NCBI RefSeq assembly: GCF_020831405.1
Contig: NZ_JAJHPU010000037.1
Span: forward strand, 55,789-119,788
Reading direction: 5' to 3'
Origin: Pseudomonas oryzagri
GTDB lineage: Bacteria; Pseudomonadota; Gammaproteobacteria; Pseudomonadales; Pseudomonadaceae
DNA length: 64,000 nucleotides
Part shown: piece by piece, positions 33,729 through 42,833 of the stretch
Layout of the letters: each line of letters starts with the position of its first letter
Numbering within the stretch: the stretch's first letter is position 1
The notes under the pieces: generated by a model
What the model saw: only the letters and a program-made list of their open reading frames with translations
Told to the model about the DNA's origin: nothing
The model's database searches: none
Position numbers and translations under genes: made by a program

Positions 33729-35629
33729 GCTTGCTTCTCCAACACATAGGCGGCGGCTTCCACCATCGCGTCGTCCATCACGCCATAACCCAGGTCAGCC
33801 ATCACCTCGGGGCGGCCGATGCCCAGCACCACGTCCTCGCGCCATTTCTGGAAGCTGGACAGGAAGAAACAGGTGCGCGAAGTAATCGCTCCCAGCCGCC
33901 CGCCGATGCGCAGCAGTTCCAACCCACGCTCCACCATGATGGCCAGCAAATCGTTCTTGCTGCGCGGGTAGGCCTTGACCAGCCGATCCTTGGTGTTGGC
34001 CGCCAACGCACCGAACGGCGGGTTCATCACCACCACATCGAAGACTTCACGGCAAAGGTCGATCAGCCGTAGCCCCTCCAAGGCATCCTGAGCAAACAAT
34101 TGCCCCTGGTAGGTCGATTTCGCCGCCTGGGCAAACTCGACCAGCGCCGTACTCAGGCGAGCTTCAGCCTGCTCCCAACTTTCCTGCTCCTCCGCAGCAA
34201 ACAGGCCAGTGCCGGTGCCGACATAGACCTGGCGAATCAGGCTGGGCAGTTCACGCTCGACTTGCAACAGCACACCCAGCTCCGGCAACCCCCTGAGCAG
34301 TTGCAGGGTCTTCTCGAACAGCTCGGCATCGCGCTTGTCGAGGCTGGCGGCGAACTGCTGACGCAGCTCACGCTCGGCTGGCGGAGCCACCGCAGCCACC
34401 ACATGGCCACGCCCCACATCCGGGCGCTCCTGGGCCTTGACCCCCGCATCGTGCCAGGCGCGCTGCGCCCGCAGCCACAGCGCCAAGGAGGCGATCTGCG
34501 CGGCGCGCGGGTCGATGTCCACGCCGTAGATGTTGTGCTCGACAATCAGCCGTGGCGCATCGCGCAGGTAGGCCTCGCAGTCGGCATAGGTGTGGCTGAG
34601 CGGCAGCAGGCCGGCATTCGGCTGGGTGGACACATCCAGCGAACCAGGGCCATGGGCCTGCTCCCAGTCCCAGGCTTCCTGATAGAGCTGCAAGAACAGG
34701 TCGAAGGCGTACAGGCCAAAGTGCATCGACCCGCAGGCCGGATCGAGCAGCTTAAGGGTGCGCGGGTCGCGCAGGCGGGCGCTGGCCTGCGGCTGCTCGT
34801 CCGGCTTGGCCAGCAGGTACTGACAACGCTCGCGCAACTCGGTTTGCCCGCCCGTGGCGTTGAACCACAGGCGCCCCAGGGTGTTGTCGACCAGGAACTC
34901 CACCACATAGCGCGGGGTGAAGAACTGGTTGCGCACCGCCAGTTCGCGGCTGTTGCGCGGCGCCTGGCTGGCATCGCGCATGGCTTTGCGCTCTTCCTTG
35001 GAGTTGAAGTACTGGTAGATCCAGCCGATGGTTTCGTCCTCGGCCCACAGCGGCTGGATTTCGTGGTGGTTCAGCGCCTCCAGCACGGCCAGCAAGGCCG
35101 GCTCGCGGGGGAACAGACGACCCTGGGCAGCATGGCGGTCGAACAGCGCCGGCAGGTCGATGGCGAACTCATCGAACAGGCTGAACAGGAAGGTGCGGTA
35201 AGCCTCGCCGGTTTCGCCCAGGGCACTGCCGGCGACCATCTTGTACAGCTCGAAGGCCTGGGACTGCTGCCCCTGGCTGACCACCGCCGCCACCAGCAGG
35301 CCGCGTGCTTCCATCATCAGCAGGGCGGCCAGGCGGTTGAGCACGGTGAAGGCCTGCTCGCGGATGATGCGGTCGATGGCGGCGATGCGATGGGCCTTGT
35401 CGTCCTCATCCACGGCCAGGTAGTGCGCGAGAGTGTCGCGCAGCAGCTGGGCGGTCTGCCGATCTCGGTCGCTCAGGTGGGTCACCCGCTCCAGGCTGGC
35501 CACCTCGCCACTGTTGGGGTCGATGCCGTAGGTCTGCTGCAACTGGATGCTGAACTCGTCACTGAGCAGCCTGCGACAATCACTGACCAGCTTTTGCAGG
35601 CGGTTGCGGGTGCTTTGATCGAAAGCCAC
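33725..35629 (-). CDS. pglX: PglX N-terminal half (BREX adenine-specific DNA methyltransferase)
   Basis: The 634-residue product contains the catalytic domain of PglX. The SAM-binding motif is LLDPACGSMHFGLYAFDLF (about 294-312) and the N6-adenine methyltransferase motif is NPPF (536-539). It ends ...VEAAAYVLEKQA, where intact PglX proteins normally continue. PglX marks host DNA so that BREX spares it. The GTG start at 35629 lies 3 nt after brxC, with a GGAGGAG site overlapping the brxC stop region. No homopolymer tract is seen at the break, so slippage-based phase variation is not obvious. Confidence 0.92.
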   Translation of the reverse strand: MAFDQSTRNRLQKLVSDCRRLLSDEFSIQLQQTYGIDPNSGEVASLERVTHLSDRDRQTAQLLRDTLAHYLAVDEDDKAHRIAAIDRIIREQAFTVLNRLAALLMMEARGLLVAAVVSQGQQSQAFELYKMVAGSALGETGEAYRTFLFSLFDEFAIDLPALFDRHAAQGRLFPREPALLAVLEALNHHEIQPLWAEDETIGWIYQYFNSKEERKAMRDASQAPRNSRELAVRNQFFTPRYVVEFLVDNTLGRLWFNATGGQTELRERCQYLLAKPDEQPQASARLRDPRTLKLLDPACGSMHFGLYAFDLFLQLYQEAWDWEQAHGPGSLDVSTQPNAGLLPLSHTYADCEAYLRDAPRLIVEHNIYGVDIDPRAAQIASLALWLRAQRAWHDAGVKAQERPDVGRGHVVAAVAPPAERELRQQFAASLDKRDAELFEKTLQLLRGLPELGVLLQVERELPSLIRQVYVGTGTGLFAAEEQESWEQAEARLSTALVEFAQAAKSTYQGQLFAQDALEGLRLIDLCREVFDVVVMNPPFGALAANTKDRLVKAYPRSKNDLLAIMVERGLELLRIGGRLGAITSRTCFFLSSFQKWREDVVLGIGRPEVMADLGYGVMDDAMVEAAAYVLEKQA

Positions 35630-35632
35630 GGT

Positions 35633-38600
35633 TTACTCCTCCACCTGCACATCCAGCTCGAAGGCGTGGGCGTACTTCAGTTCGCTCTTGAGCTTTTGCA
35701 ACGCCTGGATCATGGCGTCCAGGTCGGACAGCGAGGTGATGCGGCCGCGGGCCTTGAAGCTGCGGGTGATGGTCTTGGCCTCCTGCACGCCCTCCTGCTC
35801 CTTTTCCTGCTGCTCGGACTTGATCCGCTCTTGCAGGCGCTCGCGGCCCAGGCGCTCGATGCGCAGCTTGAGCTGCTGCACCTGGCTGTGGATCTCGTAG
35901 TCGCGGTTGACCAGGGCTTGCAGGCCGGCGATGTCCGGTTGCACCTGGAGGATCAGCCCCTCCAGTTTGCCAAGCAGCTCCTGCTGCTCTTGCAGGGTCA
36001 GCTCGACCCACTCGGGCACACGCTGCAAGTCGACTTCGGCCTCTTTCAGGCGCTCGGCCTGAGCTGCCTGCATGGACTCGGCAGCACTGCTCACCTGGGC
36101 ACGCAAATGGGTCAGGCGGGTGTTGAAGTCGGCTGAGTGGCAATGGAAGTCCAGCTGCTGCAAGCGTTGCTCCAGCTGGGCGAAGGGCTCAGCCAGTTCC
36201 TCCTTGAGTCGGGCAGGAATGTCGGTGTGCGGCAGCCCCTCGATGGCCCGACGATGCTGCTGGAGTTCACGCAGGGTCTGCTCAAGGCCCTGCTCCAGGC
36301 TGTTGCGTACCTCGGCGGCCCACTTCAAGTTCTCGTAGAGAGTCGAGTCCTGCTTGCCCAGTCGTTGCGGCGCATCGGAGGCATCGGTCAGCAGCACATC
36401 GGCGATGTCCCGACTGAGGCTATCCAGGCGATCCACGCCCGGCAGCCCCAGGCTCTTGAGCTTTTCCGCCAGCGGCGCATAGCGCTGTTGCAGGTTGGGA
36501 AACAGCTTGGTGGTGGCCTTGCTGATGGCATCTTCCAGCGGCACGACCAGATCGCCGCTCAGCTCGGTCAGGCGAGCCGAGGCCAGGGCGAGCATCTCCA
36601 TCGAGGGCTTATCCTCGCGCAGGGAGACGCCAACGCTCTTGAAGCTGTTGTTGGTCTTCAGGGCATCGATGGCCTGTTGGCCATTGACGGTCACTTCACG
36701 CCCGCCCACCTTCAGCTTGATTTCACCCGCCATCAGCAAGGCGGCCAGCAGATAGCGCAGGGTGTCCGGCGACCAGCCGAACGGTGCATCGGCAAACCTG
36801 TCGCTGAGACTCTTGCCCTCGACGACCCCGAGGCGGTCGATATGGTCACGAATGCTGACCAGTGCCTTGTGATCGGTACGGATGCTGGCCTTGCCGGCGT
36901 TTACCTGTACCAGACCAAGCGGATCGAGCGGCGTCGAGATGCCGGTGAGGCTACCTGCGCGAAGGAACTTCTCAGCCAGCTCAGTGGCCGCTCGTACGGG
37001 GGCTTCGCTGTAACGGTCGAAGACCTGCTCGGCGACCTCCGTCAGGTGCTTGCGCGCGGCGTCAGCCAGCTCGCTGCCCAGGTTCTCCACGGCGTTGGGT
37101 TGGCCACGGAAGATGAAGGAGCCTTGCAGCAGGCTGCGCTTGATCAGGCGCTCCAGCTCGGCGGTCAGGCGATTGGCACGATCCGACTGGCCATTGCAGT
37201 ACTCCTTGACCTCCTGGTCGGGATCGGTGCGGTATTTGTTGGCGATTTCCTTGCAGCGATAGATCTCGGCCGTCAGGTCGTCGATTTCCGGCGTGGTACG
37301 CCCGACCAGGAAGATCTGGTACTGCGCCTGCTTGTGGCGCGACTCATCCACCATGCGGGTGCGGGTGGCGTCGTAGTCCTTCGGGTCGACCAGCTCGACG
37401 ATGGTCTGGATGGTGTTGCGTTCTCCAGCCAGAGCAACCGGCAGGCCGCCCTGGCTCTGCGCCTTGAGGCCGGTTTGCACCGCCAGAGAACCGTGCAGCT
37501 GGGTGCTCGGCAGCGGGTTGTAGGCCGCGGTCAGGGCGTTGTTGGCAATGCGCTTGACTTCGACGGAGCGCAGCGGAATCTGGCTGCGCTCCTGTTCGAT
37601 GTCATTGAGCTTTTCGCTAAAGAAGCGCAGGAAACCATCCTGCTCGCCAAAAGGCACGATGGGGTCGGTGATCAGCTCCTCGACCGCCTGCTTGATCGCT
37701 TCTGCCTGGCTGGGCGAGGCGATGCTGCCATGCATCAGGCCGCTGACGTTCTGCCGGGTGATCGGCAGGTTGCCGAGGATTTGCAACACGCCCACGGTCT
37801 TGGCGATGTTCTGGTGGATCGGCGAGTGGCTGAAGCGGATCTTGCAGACGCTGTCGACGGCCTTGTGGATGCTGGCGAAGGCGCGCTGGATGTCCTTCTC
37901 CAAGGCGTCATACAGGGTCACAGTGGTGGCCAGCCAGCCTACCGGCTGATCGGCAATCGGGGTCTTGCCCTCACCTGGCTCAACCAGCACATCCTGGATC
38001 ACCTTGATCGCCGAGCGCAGGCCGATGCCACCGGTGGAGCGCGCCAGGGCGCCCAGCAGGTGCAGCAGGATGTCGAAGTGCGCCGGCAGGAAGGGATACA
38101 GGTTGATGAAGGTGGTCTTGTCGAAATCCGTGCCGTAGGCGCGGGCATCCTCGAGCTTGGTGTGGTGACGCAGCGCTTGGCCATGCTGATCGAACAGTGC
38201 GCCCAGCTCGGCAGCCCCTTGCGGGGACTTGCCCAGCAGGCGGGTGTAGCAGATTTCCTTGATGTCGTTGGCTTCCAGATCGATCTGGATCGGGAAACGG
38301 TCTTTGAGCTTGAACAGCTGCGGCGAGTTGAGCGAGGCGCGCGGATCATCCTCGGTCAGGGTCTGCTGCGCGGTACCGATGATCCAGACCTTGCCATCAC
38401 CGAGCGCCTTGAGGTTCTTGGCCAGGCCATCGAGGTTGAGGATCAGGTTCGGGCGCGAGCCGACGTACTGACCCACTTCATCGATGATGAAGATGATGTA
38501 GTCCTTGCCGGAGGCCTCACGGGCGATTTCCAGCATCTCCTGGACGCGGTCGTTCTCGAAGCGGATGACCTCGCTGGCCTCGGTGCTGAAGGAGCTCTCG

Positions 38601-39271
38601 GTCTTGAACAGATTCGGGTAGAGCTGGTGAGCCAGGGCCGGAACCAGGCTGTCCACGACCAGTTCGTCGTTACGGTAGTTGTGCCACTCCTCGCCGCCAG
38701 CCATGTCCTTGAACAAGTCGAGGAACTCCTGGTAGCGCCCCTCTTTCTTCAGCTTGCGCTCCAGAGCCGCGACCTTGAGGTTGCGCGAGTAGCCGGCCCA
38801 TTGCAGCACCTTGTAGTAGAGGACGGTGGAGACCTCTTCCATGGTGGCACCGGCCACCTGCTCGCTGGCCAGGTCGAGCATCAGCACCGCGGCCGGGAAG
38901 CGCTTGGCGACGGTACTCAGCAGCTGACGGGTGGTGGTCTTCTTCAGCCGGTCTTGCAGGTGCTGAATGAACGGGACGCCATCGATCTTGATGCTGTCAT
39001 CGAAGGCCAGGCCGAGGTACTTGGTCAGCGAGCTCTTGCCCGAGCCGTAGAAGCCGGACACCCAGACGCCCACTTCGTTCTCACCGCCGGCATCCATGGC
39101 CGCCTGCATCTTCAGCAGCAGCTTGTTGAATTGTTCGTCGATGCTGTCGGTCACCACGTACTCGGCAATCTCTGCCTTGAGGCGCGCCTCCTGGGAGACG
39201 CCGTAGGTGATAACTTTCTCGATGCTGCGGTAGATGTCTTTGCTGGGGTCGAAAAGCTGTTTGATTTCCAT
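35633..39271 (-). CDS. brxC: BREX P-loop ATPase BrxC
   Basis: The 1,212-residue protein has the BrxC Walker A GFYGSGKSS (73-81) and Walker B DYIIFIIDEVGQYV (257-270), followed by the sensor-like VWIIGTAQQTL. The C-terminal third is strongly coiled-coil (about 1000-1180, EQQELLGKLEGL, QEKEQEG). Length matches the family. BrxC is a core BREX component that probably builds a large ATP-driven complex. It starts 15 nt after brxB. Confidence 0.95.
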   Translation of the reverse strand: MEIKQLFDPSKDIYRSIEKVITYGVSQEARLKAEIAEYVVTDSIDEQFNKLLLKMQAAMDAGGENEVGVWVSGFYGSGKSSLTKYLGLAFDDSIKIDGVPFIQHLQDRLKKTTTRQLLSTVAKRFPAAVLMLDLASEQVAGATMEEVSTVLYYKVLQWAGYSRNLKVAALERKLKKEGRYQEFLDLFKDMAGGEEWHNYRNDELVVDSLVPALAHQLYPNLFKTESSFSTEASEVIRFENDRVQEMLEIAREASGKDYIIFIIDEVGQYVGSRPNLILNLDGLAKNLKALGDGKVWIIGTAQQTLTEDDPRASLNSPQLFKLKDRFPIQIDLEANDIKEICYTRLLGKSPQGAAELGALFDQHGQALRHHTKLEDARAYGTDFDKTTFINLYPFLPAHFDILLHLLGALARSTGGIGLRSAIKVIQDVLVEPGEGKTPIADQPVGWLATTVTLYDALEKDIQRAFASIHKAVDSVCKIRFSHSPIHQNIAKTVGVLQILGNLPITRQNVSGLMHGSIASPSQAEAIKQAVEELITDPIVPFGEQDGFLRFFSEKLNDIEQERSQIPLRSVEVKRIANNALTAAYNPLPSTQLHGSLAVQTGLKAQSQGGLPVALAGERNTIQTIVELVDPKDYDATRTRMVDESRHKQAQYQIFLVGRTTPEIDDLTAEIYRCKEIANKYRTDPDQEVKEYCNGQSDRANRLTAELERLIKRSLLQGSFIFRGQPNAVENLGSELADAARKHLTEVAEQVFDRYSEAPVRAATELAEKFLRAGSLTGISTPLDPLGLVQVNAGKASIRTDHKALVSIRDHIDRLGVVEGKSLSDRFADAPFGWSPDTLRYLLAALLMAGEIKLKVGGREVTVNGQQAIDALKTNNSFKSVGVSLREDKPSMEMLALASARLTELSGDLVVPLEDAISKATTKLFPNLQQRYAPLAEKLKSLGLPGVDRLDSLSRDIADVLLTDASDAPQRLGKQDSTLYENLKWAAEVRNSLEQGLEQTLRELQQHRRAIEGLPHTDIPARLKEELAEPFAQLEQRLQQLDFHCHSADFNTRLTHLRAQVSSAAESMQAAQAERLKEAEVDLQRVPEWVELTLQEQQELLGKLEGLILQVQPDIAGLQALVNRDYEIHSQVQQLKLRIERLGRERLQERIKSEQQEKEQEGVQEAKTITRSFKARGRITSLSDLDAMIQALQKLKSELKYAHAFELDVQVEE

Positions 39272-39286
39272 ACGAATCTCTATTCC

Positions 39287-39859
39287 TTAGCCGCCGACAT
39301 GCACCGAGCGGTAGTTGCCGTCCTCGGGGTAGAAACCGAGGAATTTCAGACGGGTCTTGCCAGTGCGCACGCCGGGGTAGAAGAACACGGTGGGCACGTG
39401 GAATTTGCCTTGCAGCTTCCCTTCGATGACGCCGATCCGCATGAAGGGGTGCAGGGCCTCCAGATCGGAGACCAGCAGGATGGCCTTGGGCTTGCCTTCG
39501 AGGGTACTGAGCTTGGCCTCCAGGCGATCCTGGAGCGCGCCATTGGCAATTGCATTGGCCAGGGAGGCATTGGTCTTCTCCCAGGACTGCGGGGCACGTT
39601 GGTCTGCTGCCAGCCAGATCTTGCGCAGCGGGGCCTTGCCGAGGATGTCGGCGATCTCCTCAGCGATGGAGAAGGTATGCACATCCCAACCATCGTTGCG
39701 CAGGCGAGCCTCCCAGGCGGGCTGGAGGCGCTTCACCTCCAGGATCTGCTCCGGATGGAACACCAGGTAGAAAATCGGCTCGAAACTGGCGTGACCGAAC
39801 TCGCGCCCCTGGCGGATGCGTTCGATCAGCTCGTTGAAGTCAGCCTTGAGTGAGGACAT
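39287..39859 (-). CDS. brxB: BREX protein BrxB (DUF1788)
   Basis: The 190-residue protein has the typical DUF1788 sequence: FEPIFYLVFHPEQILEVKR, the central KAILLVSDLEALHPFMRIGVIEGKLQGKF and the C-terminal FHVPTVFFYPGVRTGKTRLKFLGFYPEDGNYRS. It is a core type 1 BREX protein of unknown mechanism. It overlaps brxA by 20 nt and is followed by brxC. Confidence 0.93.
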   Translation of the reverse strand: MSSLKADFNELIERIRQGREFGHASFEPIFYLVFHPEQILEVKRLQPAWEARLRNDGWDVHTFSIAEEIADILGKAPLRKIWLAADQRAPQSWEKTNASLANAIANGALQDRLEAKLSTLEGKPKAILLVSDLEALHPFMRIGVIEGKLQGKFHVPTVFFYPGVRTGKTRLKFLGFYPEDGNYRSVHVGG

Positions 39860-40625
39860 CGATCACCTCGTCCATGTGCTTGTGCGTCCAGCTGATGTGA
39901 GTGACCTCGGCAGCGGACTGCATGATCAGGAAGCCTTGCAGCGACAGGCGCTTGAACTCTTCGCGCACGTCTTCGCGCTCAAGGCCGAACAGCTGCCAAT
40001 CGCTGTGGCCGACAATCTGGTTGTCACCCAGCCCCTGAAACTTGAGGTCGTAGGCCAGGTAGGCGGCCACCTTGGGCAGGATGCGGAAAGGCAGAATACG
40101 CCGCGGGCCACGCGCATTGGCGGACAGCAGCTCGTAATCGGCGCAGCAGCCGATCAGGTAGGAAGAAACCCGCTTGATGGTGGTGTCCGACCAAGACTTC
40201 TGTGTCTTGCCCTCACGCACGCCGGTCAGCACGAACTCGCGCGCCTCATCCAGGGACAGGCTGTCGCGTCCGGCGCTGTAGTGCGGCCAGTACTCCTCGC
40301 GGACGAACTCATCCAGGATCAGGTTGGCCCGCGCTGTTTGCAGGAACAGCAGCTGACTGAACTCCTGGCGCGTCAGGCTACCGGCCAGGCGCTTGAGCGC
40401 AGCAGCCGTTCCCGGCGTACGCAGGTAGCGCGGGGCAAAGCACTCGCTGACGATATTGTGCAGGCGGCGAGCCGAGACCAGAGGGAACAATCCCGAGGCC
40501 AGGGCCTTGTCAGACAGCTCGCTGGTGCTCATGCCAGGCTCGTACAGCCCGAGCAACAGCCGCGTCTCCTCGATGAGCCCCAGCCCCGCCTGGAGCTGGG
40601 TGGTGTAGAAACGTGCTGCGCTCAC
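39840..40625 (-). CDS. brxA: BREX protein BrxA (DUF1819)
   Basis: From the GTG at 40625 the protein has 261 residues, beginning SAARFYTTQLQAGLGLIEET, a normal DUF1819 start. The GTG overlaps the brxE stop as GTGA, with GGGAGG a few bases upstream. The frame is open for nine more codons, but these would overlap brxE further. BrxA is a small DNA-binding core component of BREX. Confidence 0.93.
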   Translation of the reverse strand: MSAARFYTTQLQAGLGLIEETRLLLGLYEPGMSTSELSDKALASGLFPLVSARRLHNIVSECFAPRYLRTPGTAAALKRLAGSLTRQEFSQLLFLQTARANLILDEFVREEYWPHYSAGRDSLSLDEAREFVLTGVREGKTQKSWSDTTIKRVSSYLIGCCADYELLSANARGPRRILPFRILPKVAAYLAYDLKFQGLGDNQIVGHSDWQLFGLEREDVREEFKRLSLQGFLIMQSAAEVTHISWTHKHMDEVIDVLTQG

Positions 40626-41131
40626 TGCGCCTCCCGCAGGTAGGGGAAACACTGGATACCCTTGCTGAACGCATCCAGGTATAGCGCGGCACAGGACTTC
40701 AGGGCATTCCCCAGCTCATCCGTCAGATCGCCCACAACCACCGGCCCTTCACTGGCACTGGCTGTGCTTCCTGCCTGCTCAGCCAGGCGTGCCAGCGCCT
40801 GATCACGACTGGCGACCGAGCCGCGGATGCTCGCCTCGAAGGCCTTGTCAGAGAACACAGCAGCGGCTGACTGCTCAAGGATCTCGGGGAGCCTGAACAG
40901 GTGGAAGGTACGGCCCTCTCCGATGTGCTCCTCGTGCTTGCGAGCGGCGGCGGCGGTCACGCCCTGGTACTGCGCCAGAGCGGTGGAACGGGTAAACACG
41001 GGGCCCAAGAAGGCCGCGGCGGTGGGACTGTAGAACTGGCTGGGCCACCAAGCTGGCTGCTGCTCACCGAGGTAGCCGACGAGCACTCGCAGCTCGGCAA
41101 TGGTCTGGGCGTCCTTGATCATGGGTGGCAT
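40622..41131 (-). CDS. brxE: BrxE-family protein
   Basis: The 169-residue protein matches BrxE: IAELRVLVGYLGEQQPAWWPSQFYSPTAAAFLGPVF (about 13-47), YQGVTAAAARKHEEHIGEGRTFHLFRLPEILEQ and a C-terminal LDAFSKGIQCFPYL. BrxE was first assigned to type 6 BREX; here it leads an otherwise type 1-like operon. Its function is unknown. Start at 41131 or at an in-frame ATG three codons later. The 128 nt upstream hold the operon promoter region, but no convincing boxes stand out. Confidence 0.8.
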   Translation of the reverse strand: MPPMIKDAQTIAELRVLVGYLGEQQPAWWPSQFYSPTAAAFLGPVFTRSTALAQYQGVTAAAARKHEEHIGEGRTFHLFRLPEILEQSAAAVFSDKAFEASIRGSVASRDQALARLAEQAGSTASASEGPVVVGDLTDELGNALKSCAALYLDAFSKGIQCFPYLREAQ

Positions 41132-41259
41132 CTCGTCGTTCGACTGGCAAATGACTGAATCATAAGGGGTGATGCATCGATTTGGGGCAGAAATCTTGGA
41201 TGAATAGATCAGGTTAGTAGCAGCTCTACATCCAGGGCTGGAGACTACACACTGAATGC

Positions 41260-41631
41260 TCAGTCATCCCACTGCCCATCATTGTCCAGATCCCGATCCG
41301 AGCCGCCTTGGTCGTAATCCCAGCGCTTGTCGTTGTCGAGATCCCGGTCGGTACCTCCCTTGTCGTGATCCCAACGACCATCATTGTCGACGTCACGATC
41401 CGTACCGCCTGCCCCAAAGTCCCAACGACCGTCATTGTCGAGGTCGCGATCGGTGCCGCCCTTGTCGTAGTCCCAGCGGCCATCGTTGTCGCTGTCCCGG
41501 TCCGTACCACCCCGGTTGAAGTCCCAGCGGCCGTCGTTGTCCAGATCGCGGTCGGCGGCCTGAGCCAGGCAGGCCATGCCTATGAGCAGGCCAAGGCTGG
41601 CAGCGGTCAGCAGGTGCCGATGACATCTCAT
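41260..41631 (-). CDS. Secreted DxDNDG-repeat (calcium-binding-like) protein
   Basis: The 123-residue protein begins with a signal peptide (cleavage likely after AQA, residue 25), then consists almost wholly of a 17-residue repeat DRDLDNDGRWDYDKGGT in 5.7 copies, ending DNDGQWDD. The D-x-D-x-D-G core is that of calcium-binding loops in thrombospondin type 3, dockerin and EF-hand-like repeats. A GGAGGAG site precedes the ATG. It sits between the BREX operon and the ADP-ribosylglycohydrolase gene (14 nt). Extracellular or periplasmic Ca2+ binding is inferred; no known role. Confidence 0.8.
   Translation of the reverse strand: MRCHRHLLTAASLGLLIGMACLAQAADRDLDNDGRWDFNRGGTDRDSDNDGRWDYDKGGTDRDLDNDGRWDFGAGGTDRDVDNDGRWDHDKGGTDRDLDNDKRWDYDQGGSDRDLDNDGQWDD
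41263..41553. repeat. Tandem 51-bp coding repeat, 5.7 copies
   Basis: Six consecutive units encode DRD-x-DNDGRWD-x-x-x-GG(T/S). Variation is mainly at unit positions 4 and 12-14, and some units are almost identical in DNA, so copy number could change by slippage or recombination. Confidence 0.88.
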
Positions 41632-41645
41632 CTCTGTCTCTCCTC

Positions 41646-42734
41646 CTACCACCCCGGATAGCGCTGCCAGATAGCCTCGGCAACCTCGCAATCTTCCACC
41701 TGGTACTGCTCGGGAACCTGGATGATGTCCCTCGCCACCTGCTCGATCACGTCGCGCAGCTCCAGGTGTTCCAGCCAGCGCCGCGGGATGGCATCGGGGC
41801 CGTGGATCAGCCCAAGGAAGTGGCCGGCGATCAGTCCGGTGCTGTCGCTGTCGCCACTGTGGTTGACGGCGGCGATAACGCCCTCCTCCAGGGTGTGTGC
41901 GGCCAAGGCGCACCACAGGCCGATGGCCAAGGCTTCTTCTGCTACCCAACCGCCGCCAAGCCGTTCGATGGACCCAGGGCTGGGCTGCTCGCCAGCCGCA
42001 TGCAGGGCGAGTACTCGCTCGATGATGCTGCGTGTCTCCTCAATGCCAGGTTTATCGCCGTGTGCTGCCAGACTCGCTCTGGTGGCTGCGGCGAGCGTTA
42101 TGCCCTCGCTCCAGATCCGCGCCAGGATGTCGGCGAACAGGCCAGCCGCCAGATATCCACTTGGGTGACCGTGGGTGGTGCGTGCAGATTCGGCGGCATT
42201 GTCGAAGGCATCCGGGAAGAAGGCACAAGGCGCCACGCGCATTACGCCGCCGCAGCCCTTGCTGTCGTTGTCAGCCAGCTCGCCGAAGCTGCGACTGGCG
42301 CGCAGGGCCGAGAGGCAGGTATTGCCAGGCGCGCGCCGTGACCAAAGGCGGCGCTCCTCGAACAGCCAGCCGTCCCGACCAACCTCGAGCGGAGTGCGCT
42401 CACCCTGGGTCAGCAGCCAGCGCATCAGGGCGTGATGGATAACCCCTGGCGGGTGGCAGAGGCCACGAGCAACGCCGCGCACATGGGCACGCAACAGACC
42501 CTCTGCGGTGAACAGCATCATCTGCGTGTCGTCGGTGATCGCTCCCAACTGGCCGTAGGCAGGTACGAAGTCGCGGATGCCGGATTCCCCGAACTCCCGG
42601 CGAATGTTAGCCCAGCGCAGGAACTCGACAGGAGCACCGAGCGCATCGCCCACGGCACCGCCGAGCAGGCAGCCCAGCACGGCAGAGGGATCTCGTGGCG
42701 GTGTTCGACTTTGAGTCCGTTCACGCACATACAT
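41646..42734 (-). CDS. ADP-ribosylglycohydrolase (DraG/ARH family)
   Basis: From the ATG at 42734 (GGAGG 7 nt upstream) the protein has 362 residues. Family motifs are GCLLGGAVGDALGAPVEF (21-38), AITDDTQMMLF (about 65-75) and VNHSGDSDSTGLIAGHFLGL (about 290-309). The three Asp-containing motifs supply the two-metal site. Such enzymes remove ADP-ribose from protein, nucleic acid or small molecules. It is co-directional with, and 14 nt before, the DxDNDG-repeat gene and lies next to BREX, so a defence or counter-toxin role is possible but unproven. Confidence 0.9.
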   Translation of the reverse strand: MYVRERTQSRTPPRDPSAVLGCLLGGAVGDALGAPVEFLRWANIRREFGESGIRDFVPAYGQLGAITDDTQMMLFTAEGLLRAHVRGVARGLCHPPGVIHHALMRWLLTQGERTPLEVGRDGWLFEERRLWSRRAPGNTCLSALRASRSFGELADNDSKGCGGVMRVAPCAFFPDAFDNAAESARTTHGHPSGYLAAGLFADILARIWSEGITLAAATRASLAAHGDKPGIEETRSIIERVLALHAAGEQPSPGSIERLGGGWVAEEALAIGLWCALAAHTLEEGVIAAVNHSGDSDSTGLIAGHFLGLIHGPDAIPRRWLEHLELRDVIEQVARDIIQVPEQYQVEDCEVAEAIWQRYPGW

Positions 42735-42833
42735 GGCAAGGCCTCCATGGTGACCATCAGGTTGACCACTGCAGTCTGGCGGATGCACGCGACAGCTTGC
42801 ATCGCACGCAGCAAATCCCCAAGAGCACTGCCA

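Noticed and set aside
36137..39853. Very long open frame (1,238 codons) on the plus strand
   Set aside because: It lies exactly antisense to brxC and brxB, whose motifs are clear. High-GC codon use keeps the opposite frame open, and its translation shows no family features.
41263..41553. Regular 51-bp repeats considered as a CRISPR array
   Set aside because: There are no variable spacers; the repeats are contiguous, in frame and encode a secreted repeat protein.
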